Positions 5,458 through 11,198 of a stretch of 14,809 nucleotides of DNA are shown in pieces. The notes under the pieces were generated by a model. It searched no databases. It was not told where the DNA came from and was given only the letters and a program-made list of their open reading frames with translations. The stretch comes from an uncultured Bacilli bacterium (GTDB lineage Bacteria > Bacillota_I > Bacilli_A > RF39 > UBA660), in the NCBI GenBank assembly GCA_910584305.1, contig CAJTZW010000023.1, positions 1 through 14,809 on the forward strand. Reading direction: 5' to 3'. Within the stretch, counting starts at the first letter, position 1, and each line of letters opens with the position of its first letter. The position numbers and the translations under genes were made by a program.

Positions 5458-6510
5458 TTAGTCAGTAAAAGTACAAACCCCAGGTATATTAACCTCAACA
5501 GAATAACCATAGGCTTGATAAGTTTGTGTTTTTTCTCCCGTATAATAGGTTATGCCATTTTCTTCGTATGCTATCTCTTTTCCATCTCTAGATGGCGCGG
5601 GGAACATTGTTTCAACTCCATTTTTTACTGGAAAGTTAGCATCACTTACTACTATCCATTCTTTTGTTGGTAGCCACCATTCATAATGCCATTTATAAGG
5701 ATAAGTTGCATTTCTAACAATTACATATTGTTCTGGACTAAAGCGTTCTTGTTTGGTAGTAAATTTATTTTTATATAGATTCTTATATTTGTAATAAAGC
5801 GTTTCACATTGTTTAGCGTCTATATTGTTAGATGTTGTATTTTGTGTGTTGTTAGATGTATTAGTTTTATTAGAATTATTGTTATTATTATTTGTTTGTG
5901 AGTTACTATTATTATTTGATGTAGTAGATTTCTTATTAACCTTTAAAGTAAATTCTTCTTCGGTTTTGTTGTTACTACTATCTACTGCAACATATTTAAG
6001 GTTATATGTACCCTCATTATCAAAATTATAATCGCCCTCAATAGTTGCTGTTATTTCTTCTTTTGAATTATCACTTACTTTGACACCTTTTAATAAATCA
6101 ATTTTACTTCCGACATTTGTACTTAATTCTTTTGTATATTCAATAGTAGGGGCTTGTGTATCTACAATAGTTATTGTAAAAGTTTTCACTTCTTCTTTTT
6201 CTTCTACTTCATATTGTATTGTGATTTCTTTGTCGCCTAAAGTAGAAGTGTCTATTGTTTCGTCCTCACTTAAAACTTTGACTTTGTTATCTTCACTAAC
6301 TAAAGATAGTAAATTCACTTCGCTATTGATTTCAAATTTTAAATCGTCTTTCAATAAGATGGTATCTTTTTGTTTTTCCTCTTGCTTTTGATTATCTTTG
6401 TTATTATTCATTAAGATAACTCCCGTTGTAACTCCACCACCTACGACAACTACACTTACAATAATCACTATAAGCATTTTTCTGCTTATTTCCTTACCTA
6501 AAAATTTCAT
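5458..6510 (-). CDS. Membrane-anchored surface protein with two Ig-like (DUF5011-type) domains
   Basis: 350 aa from ATG 6510, chosen over an ATG 15 bp upstream because AGGAG sits 7 nt before 6510, identical to its paralogue, and the earlier ATG overlaps that site. Residues about 12-34 form an uncleaved-looking membrane anchor (MLIVIIVSVVVVGGGVTTG). Two Ig-like domains follow, nearly identical to those of the downstream lipoprotein, then a 40-residue N/S/T-rich linker and a C-terminal domain of about 125 residues with aromatic-rich YPYKWHYEWWLPTKEW and two Cys (KQCETL and PGVCTFTD) that could form a disulfide. The family of the last domain is unknown. It is the first gene of the cargo pair, downstream of the hairpin RNA locus at 6571-6687. 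Confidence 0.88.
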   Translation of the reverse strand: MKFLGKEISRKMLIVIIVSVVVVGGGVTTGVILMNNNKDNQKQEEKQKDTILLKDDLKFEINSEVNLLSLVSEDNKVKVLSEDETIDTSTLGDKEITIQYEVEEKEEVKTFTITIVDTQAPTIEYTKELSTNVGSKIDLLKGVKVSDNSKEEITATIEGDYNFDNEGTYNLKYVAVDSSNNKTEEEFTLKVNKKSTTSNNNSNSQTNNNNNNSNKTNTSNNTQNTTSNNIDAKQCETLYYKYKNLYKNKFTTKQERFSPEQYVIVRNATYPYKWHYEWWLPTKEWIVVSDANFPVKNGVETMFPAPSRDGKEIAYEENGITYYTGEKTQTYQAYGYSVEVNIPGVCTFTD

Positions 6511-6570
6511 TTTCTCACTCCTCATACTTTCATTTTATGTATAAACATTTTAACGATGTTATAACCTAAA

Positions 6571-6687
6571 TAAAAAATGGAACGCTTAAAATACTTCTTG
6601 CGTTCCGATACTGCATTTTGTTGGCTTAACTGCATACTGCTACCAACAATTTACTGCAATGTCGGATTTAAGTACTTCTTACCGACA
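6571..6687 (-). ncRNA. Candidate structured small RNA or leader: three stem-loops ending in a terminator
   Basis: Read on the minus strand: stem TGTCGG/CCGACA (6687-6682 with 6665-6660), stem TTGTTGG/CCAACAA (6649-6643 with 6624-6618), and stem GGAACGC/GCGTTCC (6606-6600 with 6585-6579) followed by ATTTTTTATTT. The stems differ in sequence but the loops are related: TAAGAAGTACTTAAAT, TAGCAGTATGCAGTTAAG and AAGAAGTATTTTAA. The linkers both contain TGCAGTA. A good promoter starts transcription at about 6687, exactly at the first stem. It could be an independent RNA or an attenuated leader of the surface-protein operon that starts 68 bp further on. A single-strand replication origin is an alternative, since those also consist of serial hairpins. 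No known RNA family was recognised. Confidence 0.6.
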
Positions 6688-6692
6688 ATATA

Positions 6693-6721
6693 ATTCTAGC
6701 ATGATATTTTAATAATTGCAA
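6693..6721 (-). promoter_or_regulatory. Promoter of the three-hairpin RNA
   Basis: Minus strand: TTGCAA (6721-6716), a 17-bp spacer, and TAGAAT (6698-6693) preceded by TGC, making an extended -10. The predicted start at about 6687-6686 coincides with the first base of the first hairpin. Confidence 0.7.
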
Positions 6722-6730
6722 TATATTTGT

Positions 6731-6745
6731 GTTCAAATTTTGAAC
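6731..6745. promoter_or_regulatory. Palindromic operator candidate between divergent promoters
   Basis: GTTCAAA-T-TTTGAAC is a perfect 7-bp inverted repeat around one base. It lies 10 bp upstream of the -35 of the hairpin RNA promoter and upstream of the divergent ribbon-helix-helix gene. It could be a binding site for that protein or another dimeric regulator. Confidence 0.5.
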
Positions 6746-6804
6746 ATATTATTACTAGCATAAAAAGATTACAATATATATAAGAGAAAGAGAGGTGCGA
6801 CAAT

Positions 6805-6999
6805 ATGAAAAGATTTCAACCCGTTAAAAGTGATAAAATAGTCATTACTATAAGAATTGAAGATTATAGAGTAGAAGAACTTGATAAAATTGCAAACAAA
6901 ATCAATATAAGTAGAAATGAACTCATAAGTCAGTGCCTAGACTTTGCTATAAAAAATATAGACTTTAAAGAGGTTAAATCAAACAAAAAAAGCAATTAG
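6805..6999 (+). CDS. Ribbon-helix-helix (CopG/Arc-like) DNA-binding protein
   Basis: 64 aa. KIVITIRIEDYRV gives the beta-strand and turn, EELDKIANKINIS the first helix, and RNELISQCLDFAIKNI the second helix; a basic tail (KSNKKSN) follows. This is the complete fold of RHH dimers, which bind operators or serve as relaxosome accessory proteins. AGAGAGGTG lies before the ATG. It is the only rightward gene in the element and diverges from the hairpin RNA promoter with a palindrome in between, so autoregulation or control of the RNA and surface-protein genes is plausible. TACAAT at 6770-6775 may be its -10, without a clear -35. Confidence 0.85.
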   Translation: MKRFQPVKSDKIVITIRIEDYRVEELDKIANKINISRNELISQCLDFAIKNIDFKEVKSNKKSN

Positions 7000-7022
7000 C
7001 ATCTAACTAATTGTTTTATTTT
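6993..7022 (+). terminator. Rho-independent terminator of the RHH gene
   Basis: CAATTAG (6993-6999) pairs with CTAATTG (7007-7013) around CATCTAA and is followed by TTTTATTTT. The stop codon TAG forms the end of the left arm. Confidence 0.75.
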
Positions 7023-7076
7023 ATAATTGTAAAATTTCAAAAGCATATCAAGACTCTTTATCAAAACATTTTCTAA

Positions 7077-7096
7077 AGTAGTAAATTAGTAGTAAA
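7077..7096 (+). repeat. Two Tn916-type integrase arm-site-like repeats
   Basis: AGTAGTAAA occurs at 7077-7085 and 7088-7096, exactly 11 bp (one helical turn) apart. From memory, the DNA used in structural work on the Tn916 integrase N-terminal domain contains AGTAGTAAATT, which the first copy matches in full. Such DR2-type arm sites lie inside the ends of Tn916-family elements. Apart from these repeats, nothing is recognised between 7023 and 7153. Confidence 0.6.
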
Positions 7097-7153
7097 ATCT
7101 CTCTAATTTCTTGCATATTTCCCTTAAAATAAAGGAATTTTAATCAAAACTAA

Positions 7154-7170
7154 ACTTTTAACAAAAAAGT
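7154..7170. other. Candidate attachment core at the right end of the element
   Basis: ACTTTT-AACAA-AAAAGT is a 6-bp inverted repeat around 5 bp. Tn916-family insertion sites typically look like a T-run, a 5-6-bp variable coupling region and an A-run. The core lies 58 bp outside the arm-site-like repeats and directly precedes coding-like sequence that lacks a start codon. The left junction is out of the window, so no duplicate can be compared. Confidence 0.4.
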
Positions 7171-7198
7171 AAAGATATTTGAAGATGGTCTAATTACT

Positions 7199-8137
7199 GT
7201 GAATAATCACAATGTTACTGAAGATACTTTATTTGCTGATCTTGATAAGGTCACAGATTATTATGAGAATAAATTATCGCCAGCTTTAAATTACTTATTC
7301 AGTTTAGGAGCACCAGTTCCGAAAGAACTTGCGAATATAGAAACAATTTATCCATATTTTATTGTTTGTGATGATGTAACCAAAGATGATATTCATGAGT
7401 TATTATCTAGAACAGAGAAACAGAAGTATTTTGAGTTTGAAAATGAAAAATATGATGTGGTTAGAGGAGATAAATATTATTTCATTAATAATAAGAAACA
7501 AAGTATTGAGAATATTGAAAAGTACATTGAGTCACAAGTTTTTATTCGTGAGTTTAAGGGACAATTACATCGTTATTTAAATCTGCATAGAACCATATGG
7601 GAAAAAATTGATGAAATTGATGAAAAGGCTCGTGTAAAGGGTTCAGAAATCATTACTTTCATGACAAAGTTGGATGGGTATTCTAGGACAATTAATTTAA
7701 TTGATGGAAGAATTAACCAGATGAGTACATACATTTCAACAAGAGAGAAAATTGCAAAATCAGATTCAGAATTGACGGAGTTTTTGGCAATTTCTGGCTA
7801 TCGTTATGAAACATTAAGGGATACACTTCTTTATATACAGTATTTATGGGATATGACACAAACTTATGTGAATTCCGCAAAGTCGACGATTAATAGTGTT
7901 AAATCAGATGTAACAGATAGTTCTATTAGCAGTTTAACTATTGTAACTTCTATGAGTGCGGGAGCATCTGTTTTAAGTTTACTTTCAGAATCAAAACCAA
8001 GTTTTGATGTTTGGGGAATCGTTTATTTCTTAGTATTAGCATTACTTGGATATACAGTAACAAAGGTATTGGAGTTTATTAAGAAACGTCAAAAATATGA
8101 AATTTCTGATATTGAATATGATAAGGATATTAAGTAG
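7199..8137 (+). CDS. CorA-like two-pass membrane protein, probably truncated at its 5' end by the element
   Basis: 312 aa if started at GTG 7199, which has only a weak upstream GATGG. The open frame continues upstream to 7154 without a start codon and reads KKVKIFEDGLITV directly into the annotated start, so the native start was probably ATG at about 7160, where AAC now stands. The layout is that of CorA-family channels: a soluble alpha/beta N-domain, a long helical stretch (about 125-235), and two membrane segments near the C-terminus (about 242-264 and 271-292) with a KKRQK tail. The CorA GMN motif at the end of the first segment is absent, so Mg2+ transport cannot be assumed. The next gene begins 3 bp downstream. 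The family call is tentative. Confidence 0.75.
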   Translation: MNNHNVTEDTLFADLDKVTDYYENKLSPALNYLFSLGAPVPKELANIETIYPYFIVCDDVTKDDIHELLSRTEKQKYFEFENEKYDVVRGDKYYFINNKKQSIENIEKYIESQVFIREFKGQLHRYLNLHRTIWEKIDEIDEKARVKGSEIITFMTKLDGYSRTINLIDGRINQMSTYISTREKIAKSDSELTEFLAISGYRYETLRDTLLYIQYLWDMTQTYVNSAKSTINSVKSDVTDSSISSLTIVTSMSAGASVLSLLSESKPSFDVWGIVYFLVLALLGYTVTKVLEFIKKRQKYEISDIEYDKDIK

Positions 8138-8140
8138 AAT

Positions 8141-9811
8141 GTGATTATGAAGGATAATGTGATTGTTTATAAAGAAACAAAAAAGATTTTAAAAAGTTGT
8201 TCATTAGAGATTATTTTAAAAACAATTATATCTATTTTATATCGTGGAACTCTTTTGATTGTTCCAATATTATGGGGGCGCGCAATTGATTTAGTTACAC
8301 TTCATAAATATAGTGCTAGTTACTGTATTATATTAATTACACTTATAGTGACAACTTTCTATTATATTAGCGCCTGTTTAAATCAAATAATTTATTATAA
8401 ACTTTATAATAAGATGTATAAGAAGTATTCAGGCCTTGTATATAGTGCTACTATTCATAATTCATTATATAGTTTATCTCGATTTCGTATTGGGGAATTT
8501 AGTAATGTACTGAATAATGATATAGATATTATTGTAACATTCATTTCAGATACAATTATTAAAATTGTGCGTATTCTTGAGTTTCTAATCATATTTTATT
8601 ATTTTTATACAATTGATTTTATGATATTTATAGTAACTGTGGTTTTATGTATATTTATGTTTATTTTGCTTTTAGGTAGCGAGAGGAAAACAAAGTCTTT
8701 AAATAGAAATCGCAAATATGATTTAGACAAAAAAATGGCTATTACGCATGAAGTATTTCATACAATTAAAGAGATTAAAGGATTTTATGTTTTTAAAAAT
8801 GTAAATGAACGAATTAAGACGATATGTACAAAATATTTAAATGCGAATGCCTCTTATAATATATATACCACTATTATTAAACAATTTACTTTAGGTTTGA
8901 TAGAAATTATTCGGTATATTGTAGCTATTTATGGAATATATTTATGTTCTCTTGGGAAAATGGAAATTGGAGCCATCTTGGTTATTTATACATATTATGG
9001 AAAAGTTATAGAGAATTATGAAATTATTGGAACACTTATGATTGGGTATGGTGATTTTAAAGTATCTTTGCATAGATTGAATCGATTACTCGAATATCGC
9101 CTAAATATGCGGAATGATATTTTGGAAGAGAAAGAATATAAAGGAAATATTAAATTTCAAAATGTTTTGTATGGAAATAAAAAGGATCCTATCTTAAACC
9201 AGGTAACCCTCAAGATTGACTGTAATTCAATTACAGCTATTACGGGAAATCCTGGGACAGGAAAAACAGGTGTATTTGATTTACTTATGAAAATGAATCG
9301 TAAGCATGAAGGTGATATTTTAATTGATGGGGATGATTATGAAAGAATATCTAATGATATTTATTATAATTTAGTCTCTATTGCCAGAAAGGATCCACAT
9401 TTCTTTGACCTTAGCATTAAAGATAATTTAATGTTGGTATCACAAAATTTTGCAAAGGTTAAAAAAGTATGTGAACAAATTGGAATTCATGATGAAATCA
9501 TGTCTTTAAAGCATAAGTATGACACACAAATTAATGATACTGGTGAAAAGGTATCCAATAATTTACGTGCTGCTGTAGCTATTGCAAGGGTTATTTTGAA
9601 AGATTCTAAAATTATGATGTTTGATGAAATCGTAAGTGTGTTAGATACAGAGAGACAAGAATTTGTTATTTCCTTGCTTAAAGAACTTAGTGAAAGTCAT
9701 ACCATTATTTTAATTACAAGGGATAATCATGTATTATCTATTGCTGATAAGATTATCACATTTGAAAATAATCGGGTAAAGAATGTTCGTTTGATTCAAA
9801 GTGATATATAA
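8141..9811 (+). CDS. ABC exporter-type protein with a degenerate nucleotide-binding domain
   Basis: 556 aa, a fused exporter half-transporter. The membrane domain is about residues 25-315, with five to six hydrophobic segments. The ATPase domain is about 335-550. Walker A GNPGTGKT (369-376), Walker B KIMMFDE (490-496) and D-loop SVLD are intact. The signature LSGGQ is replaced by VSNNL (471-475), the Q-loop Gln by Lys417 (ARKDPHFF), and the switch His by Arg527 (ITRD). Such a protein may bind ATP but is unlikely to hydrolyse it normally alone; it could be the degenerate half of a heterodimer or have become a regulator. No second ABC subunit is in the window. Start: GTG 8141 or ATG 8147, with AAGGA at 8123-8127, favouring GTG. 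It is 3 bp after the CorA-like gene, so likely the same operon. Confidence 0.88.
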   Translation: MIMKDNVIVYKETKKILKSCSLEIILKTIISILYRGTLLIVPILWGRAIDLVTLHKYSASYCIILITLIVTTFYYISACLNQIIYYKLYNKMYKKYSGLVYSATIHNSLYSLSRFRIGEFSNVLNNDIDIIVTFISDTIIKIVRILEFLIIFYYFYTIDFMIFIVTVVLCIFMFILLLGSERKTKSLNRNRKYDLDKKMAITHEVFHTIKEIKGFYVFKNVNERIKTICTKYLNANASYNIYTTIIKQFTLGLIEIIRYIVAIYGIYLCSLGKMEIGAILVIYTYYGKVIENYEIIGTLMIGYGDFKVSLHRLNRLLEYRLNMRNDILEEKEYKGNIKFQNVLYGNKKDPILNQVTLKIDCNSITAITGNPGTGKTGVFDLLMKMNRKHEGDILIDGDDYERISNDIYYNLVSIARKDPHFFDLSIKDNLMLVSQNFAKVKKVCEQIGIHDEIMSLKHKYDTQINDTGEKVSNNLRAAVAIARVILKDSKIMMFDEIVSVLDTERQEFVISLLKELSESHTIILITRDNHVLSIADKIITFENNRVKNVRLIQSDI

Positions 9812-9835
9812 AAACGCAATTAAAGTTGCGTTTTT
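9810..9835. terminator. Bidirectional terminator between the ABC gene and mutY
   Basis: AAAAACGCAA (9810-9819) and TTGCGTTTTT (9826-9835) form a 10-bp stem with a 6-nt loop, usable on both strands. It serves the two convergent genes; the last mutY codons lie inside it. Confidence 0.85.
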
Positions 9836-10806
9836 AGCATTTCTATACATGGTTTGAATGCTGTTGGAATTGAGTATTTTTTAATATCATTCATAGTTAT
9901 CCACAGGTATTTCCCTTTTTTCTTATTGCATTTTACCATATATACTTTATTATTCCATATTTTATGGGTAAAGATGTGTTTGTATTCACCTACGTATGTA
10001 GCATTATCTATAGATATATTATTCTTGATAGGGAAACCATAAAGGGATGAGAGTAGGCCTATTTTAGGTCTTTTTTCAATTGCAAATTGTTTTCCACAGA
10101 GGTATATAATGACATGATTATTTTCCACAGTTTTATTTACCTTTTTATTTTTAATTGGTAGTTTCCACATGTTTCCAGTTTTATATCCTAGACATAGTTC
10201 TTTTAATGGACAAATGTTACAACGTGGATTTGGTATACATATGGTAGCTCCCAGTTCCATCATGGCTTGATTAAAATCTCCGCTATTGTCTGGAATAATT
10301 TTGTTTAGAATGGATTGAATTTCTTTTTTATTTTTATCTTCACTAATATTCATAGAACTATTTAAAAGCCTGGTTGTAACACGAAGAACATTACCATCTA
10401 CAGCGGCTACTTTTTCTCTATATCCAATAGAAGCAATGGCAGCTGCTGTATAAAACCCAATGCCAGGTAATTTCATTAGTTCTTCATAGGAGGATGGGAG
10501 CGTGTAATTGTTGCTTTTCAATGCTGTAGCACATTTTTTTAAATTTCTAGCACGACTATAGTATCCTAATCCTTCCCATAGTTTTAGTAATCTATCTTCT
10601 TCTATATTTGCGAGGGACTTTATGTCTGGAATTTCTTTAATAAATTTTAAAAAATATGGCTTTACGGCTTCTACTCTAGTTTGTTGTAACATAATTTCGG
10701 ATATCCAAATGTAATATGGATTTGTATTTTCTCTCCAAGGAAGATTTCTTCTATTTTTAGAATACCAGTCTAATAGAGGTATTACGATTTTATTTAATTT
10801 GCTCAT
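9820..10806 (-). CDS. mutY: Adenine DNA glycosylase MutY
   Basis: 328 aa. It removes adenine mispaired with 8-oxoguanine in base excision repair. Seen: PWR near the start, catalytic Glu37 in SEIMLQQTRVEAV, the helix-hairpin-helix LPGIGFYTAAAIASI (113-127), catalytic Asp137 in VDGNVLRV, and the [4Fe-4S] cysteines C190, C196, C199 and C205. The C-terminal domain (about 220-328) is the NUDIX-like part that reads 8-oxoG. Spacing of the first two cysteines is five residues, whereas E. coli and Geobacillus MutY have six, a small deviation. The start has GAGTG upstream and TATAAT at 10830-10825. It is a single-gene transcript ending in the shared terminator, divergent from the thiI operon. Confidence 0.95.
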   Translation of the reverse strand: MSKLNKIVIPLLDWYSKNRRNLPWRENTNPYYIWISEIMLQQTRVEAVKPYFLKFIKEIPDIKSLANIEEDRLLKLWEGLGYYSRARNLKKCATALKSNNYTLPSSYEELMKLPGIGFYTAAAIASIGYREKVAAVDGNVLRVTTRLLNSSMNISEDKNKKEIQSILNKIIPDNSGDFNQAMMELGATICIPNPRCNICPLKELCLGYKTGNMWKLPIKNKKVNKTVENNHVIIYLCGKQFAIEKRPKIGLLSSLYGFPIKNNISIDNATYVGEYKHIFTHKIWNNKVYMVKCNKKKGKYLWITMNDIKKYSIPTAFKPCIEMLKTQL

Positions 10807-10824
10807 ATTATCACACTCGTTTTT

Positions 10825-10830
10825 ATTATA
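10825..10830 (-). promoter_or_regulatory. -10 box of the mutY promoter
   Basis: A perfect TATAAT on the minus strand, 18 bp before the mutY start codon. No convincing -35 lies at 16-18 bp (TATTTT is the best). Confidence 0.5.
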
Positions 10831-10871
10831 TCTTAAAAATTTGTTTTAAAATAGTATTTTTGGTTGTTTTA

Positions 10872-10880
10872 TGTTACAAT
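10872..10880 (+). promoter_or_regulatory. Extended -10 promoter of the small gene-thiI operon
   Basis: TGTTACAAT is an extended -10 (TG-n-TACAAT). Transcription would begin near 10887, ahead of AAGGTG and the ATG at 10901. This places an earlier in-frame ATG at 10871 inside the promoter and rules it out as the start. The leader is too short for a TPP riboswitch. Confidence 0.6.
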
Positions 10881-10900
10881 TACGGAAGGTGATGGTTATT

Positions 10901-11191
10901 ATGAAACAAAATAGTAGTATTTTAGAAACGAGCTTTTCTACTGTGAACCAGGAAATCAAACAATGGAAGCAGGATAGAGATGTAAAAATTGTATTTTGGA
11001 AATGTTATCAAAATTATATATATCGGCTAAAAGATATATATAAGAATGAAAAAGTTTTTACTGAAAGATTAAAACTGAAAAAGAGAATTTATAGACTACA
11101 AAGAGAACAGAAAAAGTTTAAAGTGAATTCAATTTTATGTATGGATTTAGGTAATGGAAAAAAACTTGTTAAAAGAAAAAATAGAAAGTAG
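10901..11191 (+). CDS. Small basic coiled-coil-like protein upstream of thiI, unknown
   Basis: 96 aa from ATG 10901. It is strongly charged and helical: KQWKQDRDVKIVFWKCYQ, then YRLKDIYKNEKVFTERLKLKKRIYRLQREQKK, which could be a coiled coil, and a very basic tail (KKLVKRKNRK). There is no signal peptide or membrane segment, and I do not recognise a family. The ribosome site AAGGTG precedes the start. It ends 7 bp before the thiI start codon and shares its promoter. In many Firmicutes the gene before thiI is an IscS-type cysteine desulfurase; that partner is not here, and this small protein is no substitute by sequence. Its role is unknown. Confidence 0.75.
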   Translation: MKQNSSILETSFSTVNQEIKQWKQDRDVKIVFWKCYQNYIYRLKDIYKNEKVFTERLKLKKRIYRLQREQKKFKVNSILCMDLGNGKKLVKRKNRK

Positions 11192-11198
11192 GTGTAAA

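Larger units (their letters stand above)
1..7170. mobile_element. Right-hand part of an integrated Tn916-like element with a CRESS-type Rep
   Basis: Seen: a leftward gene block (cargo proteins, regulator, 96-aa protein, Rep, FtsK-like ATPase, Tn916-type excisionase start), an origin-like stem-loop with iterons, and two AGTAGTAAA repeats 11 bp apart near the right end, followed by an A/T-rich inverted core at 7154-7170. Known: Tn916-family elements encode xis and int at one end, and their integrase N-terminal domain binds AGTAGTAAATT-like arm sites (from memory). Inferred: the integrase and the left end lie beyond position 1, and the right boundary is near 7154-7170, just before a chromosomal gene that has lost its start codon. 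No T4SS genes (VirB4, VirB6 or CwlT-like) are in the window, so it is either a mobilizable element or a partial view of a larger ICE. The boundary is approximate. Confidence 0.75.

Noticed and set aside
6510..6525. Start of the 350-aa surface protein five codons upstream (MRSEK)
   Set aside because: That ATG overlaps the AGGAG ribosome site. The paralogous gene has the same leader and starts at the equivalent of 6510.
6571..6687. CRISPR-like repeat array or T-box/riboswitch
   Set aside because: The stems differ in sequence and spacing is not repeat-spacer-like. No T-box specifier/antiterminator sequence or known riboswitch core is recognisable.
10807..10900. TPP riboswitch upstream of the thiI operon
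   Set aside because: The leader between the predicted transcription start and the first ATG is only about 14 nt.
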